From positions 3,849,001 to 3,913,000 of the forward strand of contig OX621264.1 of the NCBI GenBank assembly GCA_951640165.1: a stretch of 64,000 nt of DNA, written 5' to 3'. A model generated the notes under the pieces. The model saw nothing but the letters and a program-made list of their open reading frames with translations. It made no database searches and was not told the DNA's origin. Source of the DNA: Pseudoips prasinana. Taxonomy: Eukaryota; Arthropoda; Insecta; Lepidoptera; Nolidae. Below are positions 46,126 to 55,984 of this stretch, one piece after another (within the stretch, counting starts at the first letter, position 1; the number at the start of each line of letters is the position of its first letter). Made by a program: the position numbers and the translations under genes.

Positions 46126-47319
46126 TACATTCAGTCAAAAAAGTATCGGGAATGGATGATTTCTTTATGGTTCCAAATTCAAATTTTTGTTTCTTTTTTG
46201 TTGTTGTTAGATTTAGATTAGATTGGCACAACTGTGTCCATTTTGGCGCGGAGTTGGAGTTGCATCTGTTATTTATATTAAATACAGTGCTGGTTTTAGT
46301 AATATCATAATATAGTGTGTATTGCGAATTTTATAATGGACTAAAATATCGAACAAAGAGTTTGTCTTAAATTTTGCATCGCTAATGGATTTTCGTGTTC
46401 GGAGTCACTGAAAATGTTACAGAAGGCTTACGGTTCAAAGCGTTCAAAAGCGGTCGAAATGTGATGAAGGATTTGCCTCGCTCTGGTAGGCCATCAACGT
46501 CTGCAACTGAAGTTAACATCGCGAAAGTGAAGGAAATAGTGACTGAAAATCCTCATTCAACTCTGAGAGAGATTGCCGCCGAACTTTCTGTATCTCACGA
46601 GTCGATTCGTACCATTTTAACTAATCATTTGGGTATGAAACATGTTGCCGCTCGGCTAGTCCCAAAAGATTTGAATTTTTTCCAAAAACTCAATCGCATG
46701 AAAGTCGTTGAGGACATGGTAGAACGAGTCAATTCCGACCCAACATTCATGTAACGCATTGTTACTGGTGACGAGACGTGGGTTTACGAGTTTGACATGC
46801 AAACTAGTCAACAAGCTTCGGAGTGGCGCCTTCCAACTGAACCGAAACCGAAAAAACCACGCCAAAGTCGATCAAAAGTCAAGTCATGTTGACTGTTTTC
46901 TTTGACTATCGCGGTGTTGTGCACGCTGAAATCTTACCGGAAGGTCGAACGGTAAATAAAGAATATTATTTGAGCGTTATGCGGCGTTTAAGAGAGCAAA
47001 TTCGACGAAAAAGGCAATCCAGCAACCACCATATTCACCAGATATGGCTCCAGCTGACTTCTTTCTTTTCCTAAACTCAAATTACCACTTCGTGGTACCC
47101 GTTTTCAATCGGTAGAAGACATAAAGGAGAATTGCGGCGAGAACTGAACTCAATTCCGAAAGCAGAGTTTAAAAATGTTTTGATGAATGGATTATTCGTT
47201 GGCGTAAGTGTATCGTTTCTGAAGGAGGATACTTTGAAGGTGATAAAATAAATTTGGATGAATAACAAACATTTTGTATATTATTGATCTTTTCCCGGTA
47301 CTTTCTTGACAGAGTAGTA
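46126..47319 (+). mobile_element. mariner DNA transposon, transposase inactivated
   Basis: Terminal inverted repeats TACATTCAGTCAAAAAAGTA (left) and the complement of TACTTTCTTGACAGAGTAGTA (right) with TA at both borders. The transposase reads NIEQRVCLKFCIANGFS, ESLKMLQKAYGS, a frame break, LPRSGRPSTSATEVN, SHESIRTILTNHLGMKHVAA, an in-frame TAA at 46,752, then TGDETWVYEFD (first catalytic Asp). A deletion near 47,013 removes the HDNA motif with the second Asp, then YSPDMAPADFFLFPKL (third Asp) in another frame. Cut-and-paste transposition would need a transposase from elsewhere. Confidence 0.92.
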
Positions 47320-47376
47320 CACTTATATAAACGTGTTAGTGTGTGAGAGTGTGTGTATGTTAGGATGTATATCACA

Positions 47377-47420
47377 ATATATTATCAACAGCATCCTAAT
47401 GGATACTGTTGATAATATAT
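47377..47420. repeat. Inverted repeat, 15-bp arms, 14-nt loop
   Basis: ATATATTATCAACAG (47,377-47,391) and CTGTTGATAATATAT (47,406-47,420) are exact reverse complements. Confidence 0.9.
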
Positions 47421-47472
47421 ATGTTATTATTATATATGTTTTTATATATTTATTTATTGTATTTATATACAT

Positions 47473-47768
47473 ACTAGCTGTGCCCGCGGTTTTACCCGCG
47501 ATAAACTTTATAAATTATCACAGCTCCTCCCCCGTAGGTGATAGCGTGATAATATGTACCCTATATGTTGACCCGACCTCTTAGTAATATTCACGCAAAA
47601 TTGGAAGTAAATCCATGCAGTACTTTTTCCCGGACATACATACAGACAAAAATTCAAAAAACTATATTTTTGGCTTCGATATCGATGGTAGATCACGTCC
47701 CAAGTATCCGTTTTAAAAATAATCAACGTACAGTTTAGACTTTCCTACGATTTTATTATATGTATAGA
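47473..47768. mobile_element. Interspersed repeat, same family as 40,181-40,500
   Basis: ACTAGCTGTGCCCGCGGTTT at the left end and CGATTTTATTATATGTATAG at the right, with the GTTGACCCGACCTCTTAGTA block between. Confidence 0.75.
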
Positions 47769-47917
47769 TAATATATTGTTATGTTGATAATAAAATTTTA
47801 CACTATAAAATTGTGTCACTATGGAAACGGGTTTATTGGAACGAATCGATGATCTTTTCAGTTTCAGTATAGCCCATTTTAAGTAACCACTTGCTGATCT
47901 TATTTTGACATTAATAA

Positions 47918-48147
47918 TAATAATATCTAGGGACAATGTCACACAGATCATCTAGCCCCAAACTAAGCAAAGCTTGTACTATGGGTACCAGACGACGATA
48001 TACATACTTATATAGATAGATAAATACTTATATACAAAGAAAACATCCATGACTCAGAAACAAATATTTGCACTCACCGGGATTCGAACCCAGGACCACC
48101 AGCTTCGTAGGCAGGAGCACTACCAACTACGCTACGGTGGCCGTCAA
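47918..48147 (-). mobile_element. tRNA-derived SINE, family B
   Basis: The 3' end starts after an (ATA)n stretch; the minus-strand head GGCCACCGTAGCGTAGTTGG is at the right, 32 bp before a Cog7 exon acceptor. Confidence 0.82.
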
Positions 48148-48178
48148 ATTAATATTTAATTATTGTCATAAATTACAG

Positions 48179-48325
48179 AATGCCGCTTCGGCTCTCCGCG
48201 AAGCTGACAAATGGGCTGCATTGGCTACGTCACTAGAAGAGGTTCTGGAGACAGGGGTGCCGACTCAGAATGACAAGCTGAACGAGTTGGCTGAACAGGT
48301 CGCGGCCATGACTGCGAGTTTAGAG
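48179..48325 (+). CDS. Cog7: COG7, fourth recognisable coding exon
   Basis: AATTACAG|AATGCC...TTAGAG|GTCAGT, 49 codons, phase 0 both ends. ALREADKWAALATSLEEVLE matches human [20 protein letters not shown] closely, the best single match to COG7. A family B SINE ends 32 bp before the acceptor. Confidence 0.92.
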
Positions 48326-48931
48326 GTCAGTCACTTCTTTTGATTGATGCATAATGATGGAACTATACAACATGTAACTTAAGTAACGCACATCCTGAAA
48401 ATAGTTTGTGCAAAATCGTTTACTGAATCGATTTATATCAATTTTAATAGAAATAATTTTTTATTCCAAAATAATTAAAACTATGGAAATTATTGTCATA
48501 TTAACCCTGGAAAGTCAAAACAAATTGAAATGGACCGTAAGTCAAAGTAATAAGACTTAAAATCGTAGTTTTATTTGTATTTATACAAATTCCATCATTC
48601 AACACAAAATAAATAAAAATAAACTTTATTCCAAGAAACTAATTTAGTAAATAACAATGCATATACATGTTAAATTAAAAATTCATTATGTATTATGATT
48701 ACAATATATGCGTTAATTACGTTACATGTTGTATAAACAAAGTTGGGCCTAGCACCTTTAATACAAGTTATCTCCGAATAACTTCGCTAAGGTGCTAGCC
48801 ACCACATAGATTGCTAAATATATTGTAACAAACAAATAATTTTAGTATGTAAAAATGTATTGCATTTAACTGTACGCACCTATTATTGTTATAGTGTTAT
48901 GTTATGTGGTGAAATAAACAATTATAATAAT
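48326..48931. other. Cog7 intron, no recognised gene
   Basis: A/T-rich; 48,610-48,900 resembles a LINE/SINE 3' segment (AATAAACTTTATTCCAAG; GGTGCTAGCC), not assigned. Confidence 0.4.
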
Positions 48932-49170
48932 AATAATATTTAGGGACAATGTCATCCTAGCCCCAAACTAAGCAAAGCTTGTACTATGGGTACCAGGAGA
49001 TGATATACATACTTATATAGATAGATAAATACTTAAATACATAGAAAACATCCATGACTCAGAAACAAATATTCGTGCTCATCACACAAATATTTGCACT
49101 TACCGGGATTCGAACCCAGGACCACCAGCTTCGTAGGCAGGAGCACTACCACCTAGGCTATGGTATCTTA
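48932..49170 (-). mobile_element. tRNA-derived SINE, family B
   Basis: Same family and orientation as 47,918-48,147, starting after a TAATAATAAT tract, with the CCGGGATTCGAACCC B-box complement near 49,103. Confidence 0.8.
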
Positions 49171-49497
49171 TCTTATCTTTTGTGGGGCAGTGTATACGCT
49201 TCTGCAATAAACTTTTATAGGGCAGTTCAAATTGTTTATTGGCTTTAAACACGTATACGACCACATAATGTAGTATATATCATTTCAGGAGAACAAGCAT
49301 CATATGTGTTTGTATGTCTTCAGACAAAACATAGCGCACTATTTTGTATGTATGTCCTCTTTATATACCTATGTATCACAAATAAAATTTCTGATTCTGA
49401 TTTTGAAGCCCATTTAGCTATAAAACAGCATGCAAATATTAACAAACGTTAAAATGGAAAAGCATCTAATAGTACATCATCACAATGTTTATAATCG

Positions 49498-50550
49498 GAA
49501 CTTTTATGGGGCAGTGTAACCGCTTCTACAATAAACTTTTATGGGGCAGTGTAACCGTTTCTACAATAAACTTTTATGGGGCAGTGTATACGCTTCTACA
49601 ATAAACTTTTATGGGGCAGTGTATACACTTCTACAATTAACTTTTATGGGGGCAGTGCATATGCTTCTACAATAAACTTTTATGGGGCAGTGTGTATACG
49701 CTTCTACAATAAACTTTTATGGGGCAGTGTGTATACGCTTCTACAATTAACTTTTATGGGGCAGTGTATACGCTTCTACAAAACTTTTATGGGGCAGTGT
49801 ATACGCTTCTACAATAAACTTTTATGGGGCAGTGTATACGCTTCTACAATTAACTTTTATGGGGCAGTGTAACCGCTTCTACAATAAACTTTTATGGGGC
49901 AGTGTAACCGCTTATACAATAAACTTTTATGGGGCAGTGTATACGCTTCTACAATAAACTTTTATGGGTCATTGTATACGCTTCTGCAATAAACTTTTAT
50001 GGGGCAGTATATACGCTTCTACAATTAACTTTTATGGAGCAGTGTATACGCTTCTACAATAAACTTCTATGGGGCAGTGTATACGCTTCTACAATAAACT
50101 TTTATGGGGCAGTGTATACGCTTCTACAATAAACTTTTATGGGGCAGTGTATACGCTTCTACAATAAACTTTTATGGGGCAGTGTATACGCTTCTACAAT
50201 AAACTTTCATGGGGCAGTGTATACGCTTCTACAATATACTTTTATGGGGCAGTGTATACGCTTCTACAATATACTTTTATGGGGCAGTGTATACGTTTCT
50301 ACAATAAACTTTTATGGGGCAGTGTATACGCTTCTACAATAAACTTTTATGGGGCAGTGTATACGCTTTAACAATAAACTTTTATGGGGCAGTGTATACG
50401 CTTCTACAATAAACTTTTATGGGGCAGTGTATACGCTTCTACAATAAACTTTTATGGGGCAGTGTATGCGCTTCTACAATAAACTTTTATGGGGCAGTGT
50501 ATGCGCTTCTACAATAAACTTTTGTGGGGCAGTGTATACGGTTCTACAAG
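49498..50550. repeat. Minisatellite, 35-bp unit, about 30 copies
   Basis: Unit TTTTATGGGGCAGTGTATAC plus GCTTCTACAATAAAC, with a few units carrying AACC for ATAC, and length variants in the left third. A seed unit stands apart at 49,182-49,215. Open frames in it (for example 49,576-49,872) are products of the repeat. Confidence 0.97.
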
Positions 50551-50726
50551 TTAAGTTATTGAATGATACATTTTGTGACATCCACAATTTCTAATTTCGG
50601 TTCAATATTTAAAAAATAATCACGACGCATAGTCGCAGCGTGGGCAGGCTCCCTACAAGACAGACCGATGATTTTGTGCGGGTGGCTGGAAACTGCTGGA
50701 TGCGAATAGCGCAAGACCGGCAATTG

Positions 50727-52491
50727 ACAACATTTCAAAACTGACACCACCTTAAAACAAAAATACCATGTCTTTATTTTCGTATCCTGAGTTCAAATAT
50801 ATTTTTTTATTTCTTCATTTCTGCGGAAAAAAATAAAAACTAAAAAAGATGTGATGACGTCACTTATACGGCGGACGAGGTAGTTGCCTTTGCCTAAGCA
50901 TTCCAATGTTTTAAACGAAAACATTAATGTCAAACAAGACATGTCAAATTCTCAATTGTCACTCAGGGTTAATATTTCGAAACTTTTATATAGATAACAC
51001 TTTATTGCACCAAATTGAAGCATAACATTATAATATCAGTTAACTTATATAATAAGGTACAAACGGCGGTCTTATCGCTAATACAGCAATCTCTTCCAGA
51101 CAACCGTTGGATGAACCAAAGCAATGCAGGGAGATAAAGTGGTAGTTGGCAGTGCATCTACTTATATAAATTTACATATATATGTACCTACCTAGGTACA
51201 AATATTATATATATATATATACACACAATATATAGATATATAACATAAAAATATACCTATATATAAATATATATAGTTCCCTACTTTTTAATATACTATA
51301 AATAAATATAAATAATAATTATCAAGACTAAAGAAATTTTTGAGGAAGATGGAAGATCGCGAGCTGTGAAGATTAAAGTGATTGATAATGTTTTTTTAAA
51401 AGTGTTTTGAAAGAACTTAAAGTTTGCGCGCGTCTGATATACAGAGGGAGTGAATTCCACAATCGAGCAGCCTGTACAGTGAAAGATTTGTCGTAGAAAT
51501 TGGTAGAATGTGTGGGCAACTGGAGTTCTAGATTCTCTGACGATCTCAAGGACCTAGAATGTGTGTCACATAGGAATTGAAACCTAATCTTGAGGTAAAA
51601 GGGAGCCGTGGGATTAAATAAAATGCTATAAAGAAGGGAGAGTACATGAGTATTTCGGCGAAGGCGAATGGGTAACCACTCGAGTTTTCTACGAAATTCG
51701 GAAACATGATCATATTTGCGGAGTCCAAATATGAACCTTATGCAGAAGTTTTGAAGTCGCTCGAGTTTATCTAGTTTGTCCTCCGTAAGGTCAAGATAGC
51801 TGGCGTCAGCATAGTCAAGGATTGGAAGAAGGAGGGATTGAGCTAGTGCAATTTTGGTGGCAATTGGGAGAAAATTACGTAACCTCCTTAAGGATCCTGC
51901 TGCAGCATATAATTTGCGACTGGTCTGTTCTATTTGTGGACCCCAAGACAGTGTTCGATCAAAGTATACCCCCAAGTTTTTAACCCTTTCACTGAGTGGT
52001 ATTATTGTATTGTTAAATATTACTCGAGGGGTATGGGTCCAGTCAACTTTGTTGTGCATTCTAGAACTGCCAATCACGATGACCTGAGTTTTGGAGGGGT
52101 TTACTGTGAGACCGTGGTCTGTGCTTTTATGGTGACTTCATGAAACATAATGAGGATAATAACACTGGAAACGAATTTAATATTGACGATTTTAATTTAA
52201 TTTGAAATTGAAAACATTAAACAAACGTAAACAAGTTTAGGCGCTAACGAGTTTGACAAGACAACTAGACAAATACGCGTAATAAATGACAAGCAAAGAT
52301 CGATGGTCATTCCGCCGTATGTATGACGTCATTTAGCGCGTACTTCTTTTTAGAATACATCGAATTTCAACGTTGAAATTATGAATGAAAAGATCATAAT
52401 TTCGCAAAACTGAAAAATATGGGTGCCCTAGTTTTGGATTTACTTTTAAATAACGCAATAATACCTGCAAGTTAAAAATGTGAAATGTTGT
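50727..52491. mobile_element. DNA transposon inserted in RTE, itself holding a LINE
   Basis: Ends ACAACATTTCA and TGAAATGTTGT are an 11-bp terminal inverted repeat flanked by the 6-bp duplication CAATTG. Without the LINE inside, the element is only ~620 bp, with no transposase. Superfamily unknown. Confidence 0.75.
50990..52135 (-). pseudogene. CR1/L2-like LINE fragment nested in the DNA transposon
   Basis: The minus-strand frame 51,373-52,125 encodes the end of the RT palm and the thumb (GLTVNPSKTQVIVIGSSR, VKNLGVYFDRTLSWG) and the C-terminal CIRFIFGLRKYDHVSEFRRK and LEWLPIRLRRNTHVLSLLY blocks. YADD is just outside the truncation. The 3' UTR extends left to about 50,990. Confidence 0.8.
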
Positions 52492-52568
52492 CAATTGTGG
52501 AGATCTTTCGGGGAGGCCTTTGTCCAGCAGTGGACGTCTTTCGGCTGATATCATGATGATGATGATTA

Positions 52569-52908
52569 AAATAATATTTCTTATGCTCTTTCTTTGATAT
52601 TTACATACTGATTTTTTTAATATTTTGACTGTAAACTTTAAAACTACCCATATTTGTATGTCTTACCTTAGACAAAACATAGCGCACTGTATTTACCTTT
52701 AAGATCTGTATTTTTTGTACATATGTTTTACAAATAATAAATGATTGGTTGATTGAGAATGTTCTACGAGGTCTTCCCCTTCCGTTTGTACCATTCACAC
52801 AGGCCAGGTATAATTCTTTTGTCAATATATTATTACTATTTATTAATATATTTTTTATAGTACTATAAAATAAGTTGGAAGTGTGTTTGTTGTCCAAAGA
52901 GACAAACC
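52569..52908. other. Cog7 intron, no recognised gene
   Basis: A/T-rich; contains TACCTTTAAGATCTGTATTT...AATAAATGATTG, which resembles a LINE 3' end. Not assigned. Confidence 0.35.
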
Positions 52909-52960
52909 GACAGATTGGTGAAGATACTAAGTTTCAAATTAGTATCTTCACCAATCTGTC
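52909..52960. repeat. Perfect inverted repeat, 22-bp arms, 8-nt loop
   Basis: GACAGATTGGTGAAGATACT... (52,909-52,930) is the reverse complement of 52,939-52,960. The right arm belongs to the following LINE fragment; the left arm looks like a copied inversion of it. Confidence 0.95.
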
Positions 52961-53432
52961 TGTAATGAATATGAACAAACCGCTCACCACATACTTTGGG
53001 ATTGTGATCTCTGGCAAAATCAGCGTGATATTATGTTAAATAGCTTGCAACCAATATCTGGAGTAGTTTATTATACGGATCTTGTATTCCGCGCTTTTGC
53101 CATACCTACTATTGGAATCAAATATAACAGCTCACTTAGGACCCTTCAATTGATCCTCGGTGCTTTTGCAGCTGGCTTCTCTAGTTGCAATTCTCTCGTT
53201 TTATGAGGCTATAGCCTCTTTATATCGTTCTGGCTCCCGCTTTGCTCTTGAGGAAAGTCTAACTCCTCCTTTTTCTTTCTGATTAAACCGGGAACCAAGA
53301 CAGTTGTCGCGATTTCCCGGGACATGCCTGAGCCTCACCGCTCAGTGTCATTTCATTGTGTGCCACTGTTGAGCCTGGCTTACAGGAGTTGCAGTGGTGG
53401 GTAAGAGGGAGGGACTAGTCCCGACAAAAAAA
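52945..53432 (+). mobile_element. LINE 3' fragment: C-terminus, 3' UTR and poly(A)
   Basis: CNEYEQTAHHILWDCDLWQN is a Cys/His motif typical of the C-terminus of R1/Jockey-type ORF2 proteins, and the frame stops at 53,204. The 3' UTR ends GGTGGGTAAGAGGGAGGGAC...CGACAAAAAAAAA. Related 3' ends lie at 54,022-54,210 and 61,890-62,333. It ends about 35 bp before a Cog7 exon. Confidence 0.72.
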
Positions 53433-53466
53433 AATGTCCAAAGAGATTTATTTAATATTATTGTAG

Positions 53467-53584
53467 GTACTAAGCGATGCTCCAGACTACGAGAACAAAA
53501 GGCTGCAGCTGGAAACACTGTACAACAGGCTGGAAGCGGCTGTGAGCCCACCGCTGATCGAAGCCCTCACTCAAATGGACGCTG
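53467..53584 (+). CDS. Cog7: COG7, fifth recognisable coding exon
   Basis: ATTGTAG|GTACTA...GACGCTG|GTAAGT, 39 codons plus one base (phase 1 donor). APDYENKRLQLETLYNRLEA corresponds to human [20 protein letters not shown]. A 5S-rRNA-derived SINE fragment begins within about 10 bp of the donor. Confidence 0.92.
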
Positions 53585-53587
53585 GTA

Positions 53588-54021
53588 AGTAAACGAGGTT
53601 AAGCAACTAGGCTCGCGGTCCATAGATGGGTGACCGCCAAAGTGGTTTAATTTCTGAGCGTGTTCGTGCTTTTTATTTAAAGACAATACCCGCACTAGGG
53701 AATCTAATCCCTGTGTCGCGGGGTATTTAACAAACATATAATAGACGGACACAAATTTCATCCGAACAACTATTTATGGGTCACAGAAATAGTTGACCGG
53801 CGCGGAATTTGAACCCGAGACACGAAGAGGCGAGGCGACTGTCTTAGCCGCTGCGCCACATGTGTCGGGGTTTGGAGGGCAGGTTAAGCTGTCGGTCCCG
53901 GTTTTAGCCGTTAGGCAACAGTCGTTGATCCATGTCAGAGGCCTACTGGGCGGCTTGAACAACTCTGACACTAGGGTAACCACTGCCCATACGATAAGTA
54001 GTAGTGAAATGCAAGCCGACA
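53588..54021 (+). mobile_element. 5S-rRNA-derived SINE interrupted by a tRNA-derived SINE
   Basis: 53,593-53,680 contains GAGGTTAAGCAACTAGGC and GATGGGTGACCGCC, the internal promoter pattern of 5S rRNA. After the family A SINE (53,681-53,874) the body continues with GGCAGGTTAAGCTGTCGGTC and GGCGGCTTGAACAACTCTGA. The uninterrupted relative is at 61,061-61,318. The 5' end abuts the donor of a Cog7 exon. Confidence 0.78.
53681..53874 (-). mobile_element. tRNA-derived SINE, family A (nested)
   Basis: Starts AAGACAATACCCGCACTAGG on the plus strand and ends at the tRNA-like head GTGGCGCAGCGGCTAAGAC read from the minus strand. Inserted into the 5S-derived SINE. Confidence 0.82.
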
Positions 54022-54210
54022 GCTTGTGGAACAATTCATTTTCTAACTCCTCCTTTTAATTCTTTCTGATTAAACTCGTTGCGGGATCCAAGACAGGTGT
54101 CGCGATTCCCCGGGACATGCCTGAGTCTCACCGCTCAGTGTCATTTCATTGTGTGCCACTGTTGAGCCTGGCTTACAGGAGTTGCAGTGGTGGGTAAGAG
54201 GGAGGGACAA
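54022..54210 (+). mobile_element. LINE 3' UTR fragment
   Basis: Shares GGACATGCCTGAGTCTCACC and GTGTGCCACTGTTGAGCCTG with 53,320-53,400 and 62,220-62,280, ending GGGAGGGAC without the A-run. Confidence 0.65.
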
Positions 54211-54504
54211 TTACAAAATTTCTGATCATTTAAGTGATAAAAGTGCTTGGGATTGAGTTGTTCTGAGTCAACACACATGATTGTAATTAATCTTAAGTAT
54301 ATTTTATTTTAAAAAAGGATTCCTACTGAGTTTCCTGGCAGTGTTTCTCAGTAGCTGCCACGTCATGCACTGCACGGTAGGGTAAAAAAATATGACGATT
54401 CCACACATTAAATGTAAAATTTTTACGGAATAAATGATTTTTGACTTTGACTTTGATGGTACACTGGTAGACCGACGGGCTTTTTACTGTCTTCTTCTAT
54501 TATT

Positions 54505-55440
54505 GAAGTTATACTTCTTTTGGCGCGATGGAGAAAAATGATGAGAGTGAATTTTTACGATGCGCGCGCACACCGACACCAAAAAATTTAACAGCATGAA
54601 GTTAGTTCTAGGTGGTATGAAAATGTATGAGAGTGAATTTTTACGATGCGCGCGCATCGTAAAAATAACAGCATGAAGTTAGTTCTAGGTGGTATGAAAA
54701 TGTATGAGAGTGAATTTTTACGATGCGCGCGCATCGTAAAAATAACAGCATGAAGTTAGTTCTAGGTGGTATGAAAATGTATGAGAGTGAATTTTTACGA
54801 TGCGCGCGCATCGTAAAAATAACAGCATGAAGTTAGTTCTAGGTGGTATGAAAATGTATGACAGTGAATTTTTACGATGCGCGCGCATCGTAAAAATAAC
54901 AGCATGAAGTTAGTTCTAGGTGGTATGAAAATGTATGAGAGTGAATTTTTACGATGCGCGCGCATCGTAAAAATAACAGCATGAAGTTAGTTCTAGGTGG
55001 TATGAAAATGTATGAGAGTGAATTTTTACGATGCGCGCGCATCGTAAAAATAACAGCATGAAGTTAGTTCTAGGTGGTATGAAAATGTATGACAGTGAAT
55101 TTTTACGATGCGCGCGCATCGTAAAAATAACAGCATGAAGTTAGTTCTAGGTGGTATGAAAATGTATGACAGTGAATTTTTACGATGCGCGCGCATCGTA
55201 AAAATAACAGCATGAAGTTAGTTCTAGGTGGTATGAAAATGTATGACAGTGAATTTTTACGATGCGCGCGCATCGTAAAAATAACAGCATGAAGTTAGTT
55301 CTAGGTGGTATGAAAATGTATGACAGTGAATTTTTACGATGCGCGCGCATCGTAAAAATAACAGCATGAAGTTAGTTCTAGGTGGTATGAAAATTGATAA
55401 CTATGTTCAAGTTGTATATTAAGAAGTATACATGTACATA
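54505..55440. repeat. MITE carrying a 77-bp palindromic minisatellite (about 10.4 units)
   Basis: The left end GAAGTTATACTTCTTTTGGC and the right GAAGTATAC...GTACATAAGTACACACA match the MITE at 42,273. Inside, GCATGAAGTTAGTTCTAGGT recurs at 54,594, 54,671, 54,748, 54,825 and on to 55,364 in steps of 77 bp. Each unit contains a perfect 28-bp palindrome, TTTTTACGATGCGC and its complement. Units differ mainly at GAGAG/GACAG. The element ends about 25-35 bp before the tract leading to a Cog7 acceptor. Confidence 0.95.
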
Positions 55441-55476
55441 AGTACACACAAGTTTTTTTTATTTGTTTGTTTTTAG

Positions 55477-55646
55477 ATCGTACGTCCATCTATGTATCTC
55501 TGTTCCGCGGCATGTCGCGCCAGATGTCGGTCTGCCGCTGCTGGAGGCGCGCGGCGGCGGCCCGGCTGGCGAGCGCCTGGAGACGCCTCGACTCACATAC
55601 CCTCGGGGCCCTCACTAGGCTGCTCGCTGGAGAGGCGTCTAGACAG
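55477..55646 (+). CDS. Cog7: COG7, sixth recognisable coding exon
   Basis: TTTTTAG|ATCGTA...AGACAG|GTACAC. The first two bases complete the split codon from the previous exon (G+AT = Asp), then 56 codons: RTSIYVSLFRGMSRQM and CWRRAAAARLASAWRRL. Matches human [34 protein letters not shown] in position. Much more GC-rich than its surroundings. A minisatellite-bearing MITE ends about 25-80 bp before the acceptor. Confidence 0.88.
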
Positions 55647-55674
55647 GTACACATAAAAAAAAATTTTTTTCTAA

Positions 55675-55868
55675 AAGACAACGCCCGCATTAGGGAATTT
55701 AATCCCTGTGTCGCGGGGTACTTTACAAACATATATAGACGAACACAAATTACACCCAGACTCAGAACAACTATTTATGGGTCACACAAATGGTTGTCCG
55801 GCGAGGGACTCGAACCCGCAACACGAAGCGGCGAGGCGACTGTCTAAGCCGCTGCGCCACACGTGCAT
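55675..55868 (-). mobile_element. tRNA-derived SINE, family A
   Basis: AAGACAACGCCCGCATTAGG (3' end) through the minus-strand head GTGGCGCAGCGGCTTAGAC, with the B box complement GACTCGAACCCG. Lies 29 bp after a Cog7 donor. Confidence 0.82.
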
Positions 55869-55984
55869 CAAATTAAGCTTTACGTAGTTACATAGTTAGA
55901 CGGGTAAAACCTGGACTATTGTAAAATTGGATAGAGACTTTCTTTTCTTAAGGATATAACCTTAAATAGATTTTAGATTACTAC

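Larger units (their letters stand above)
50635..52568 (+). mobile_element. RTE LINE 3' fragment split by a DNA transposon
   Basis: 50,635-50,726 (GCAGCGTGGGCAGGCTCC to ACCGGCAATTG) and 52,492-52,568 (CAATTGTGGAGATCTTTCGG to the ATGATG tail) are contiguous in the RTE at 36,696-37,160. The target CAATTG is duplicated at the two breakpoints. Confidence 0.88.

Noticed and set aside
46035..46310. 91-codon frame rich in proline
   Set aside because: Created by a poly(C) tract and running into the mariner end.
49576..50371. Several 65-98-codon frames
   Set aside because: A 35-bp period yields open frames by chance; the peptides are simple repeats.
54594..55395. Palindromic repeats regularly spaced, CRISPR-like at first sight
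   Set aside because: Unit follows unit with no unique spacers, no cas genes, and the genome is eukaryotic; it is a minisatellite in a MITE.
55490..55732. Minus-strand 80-codon frame
   Set aside because: Antisense shadow of the GC-rich sixth Cog7 exon and part of a SINE.
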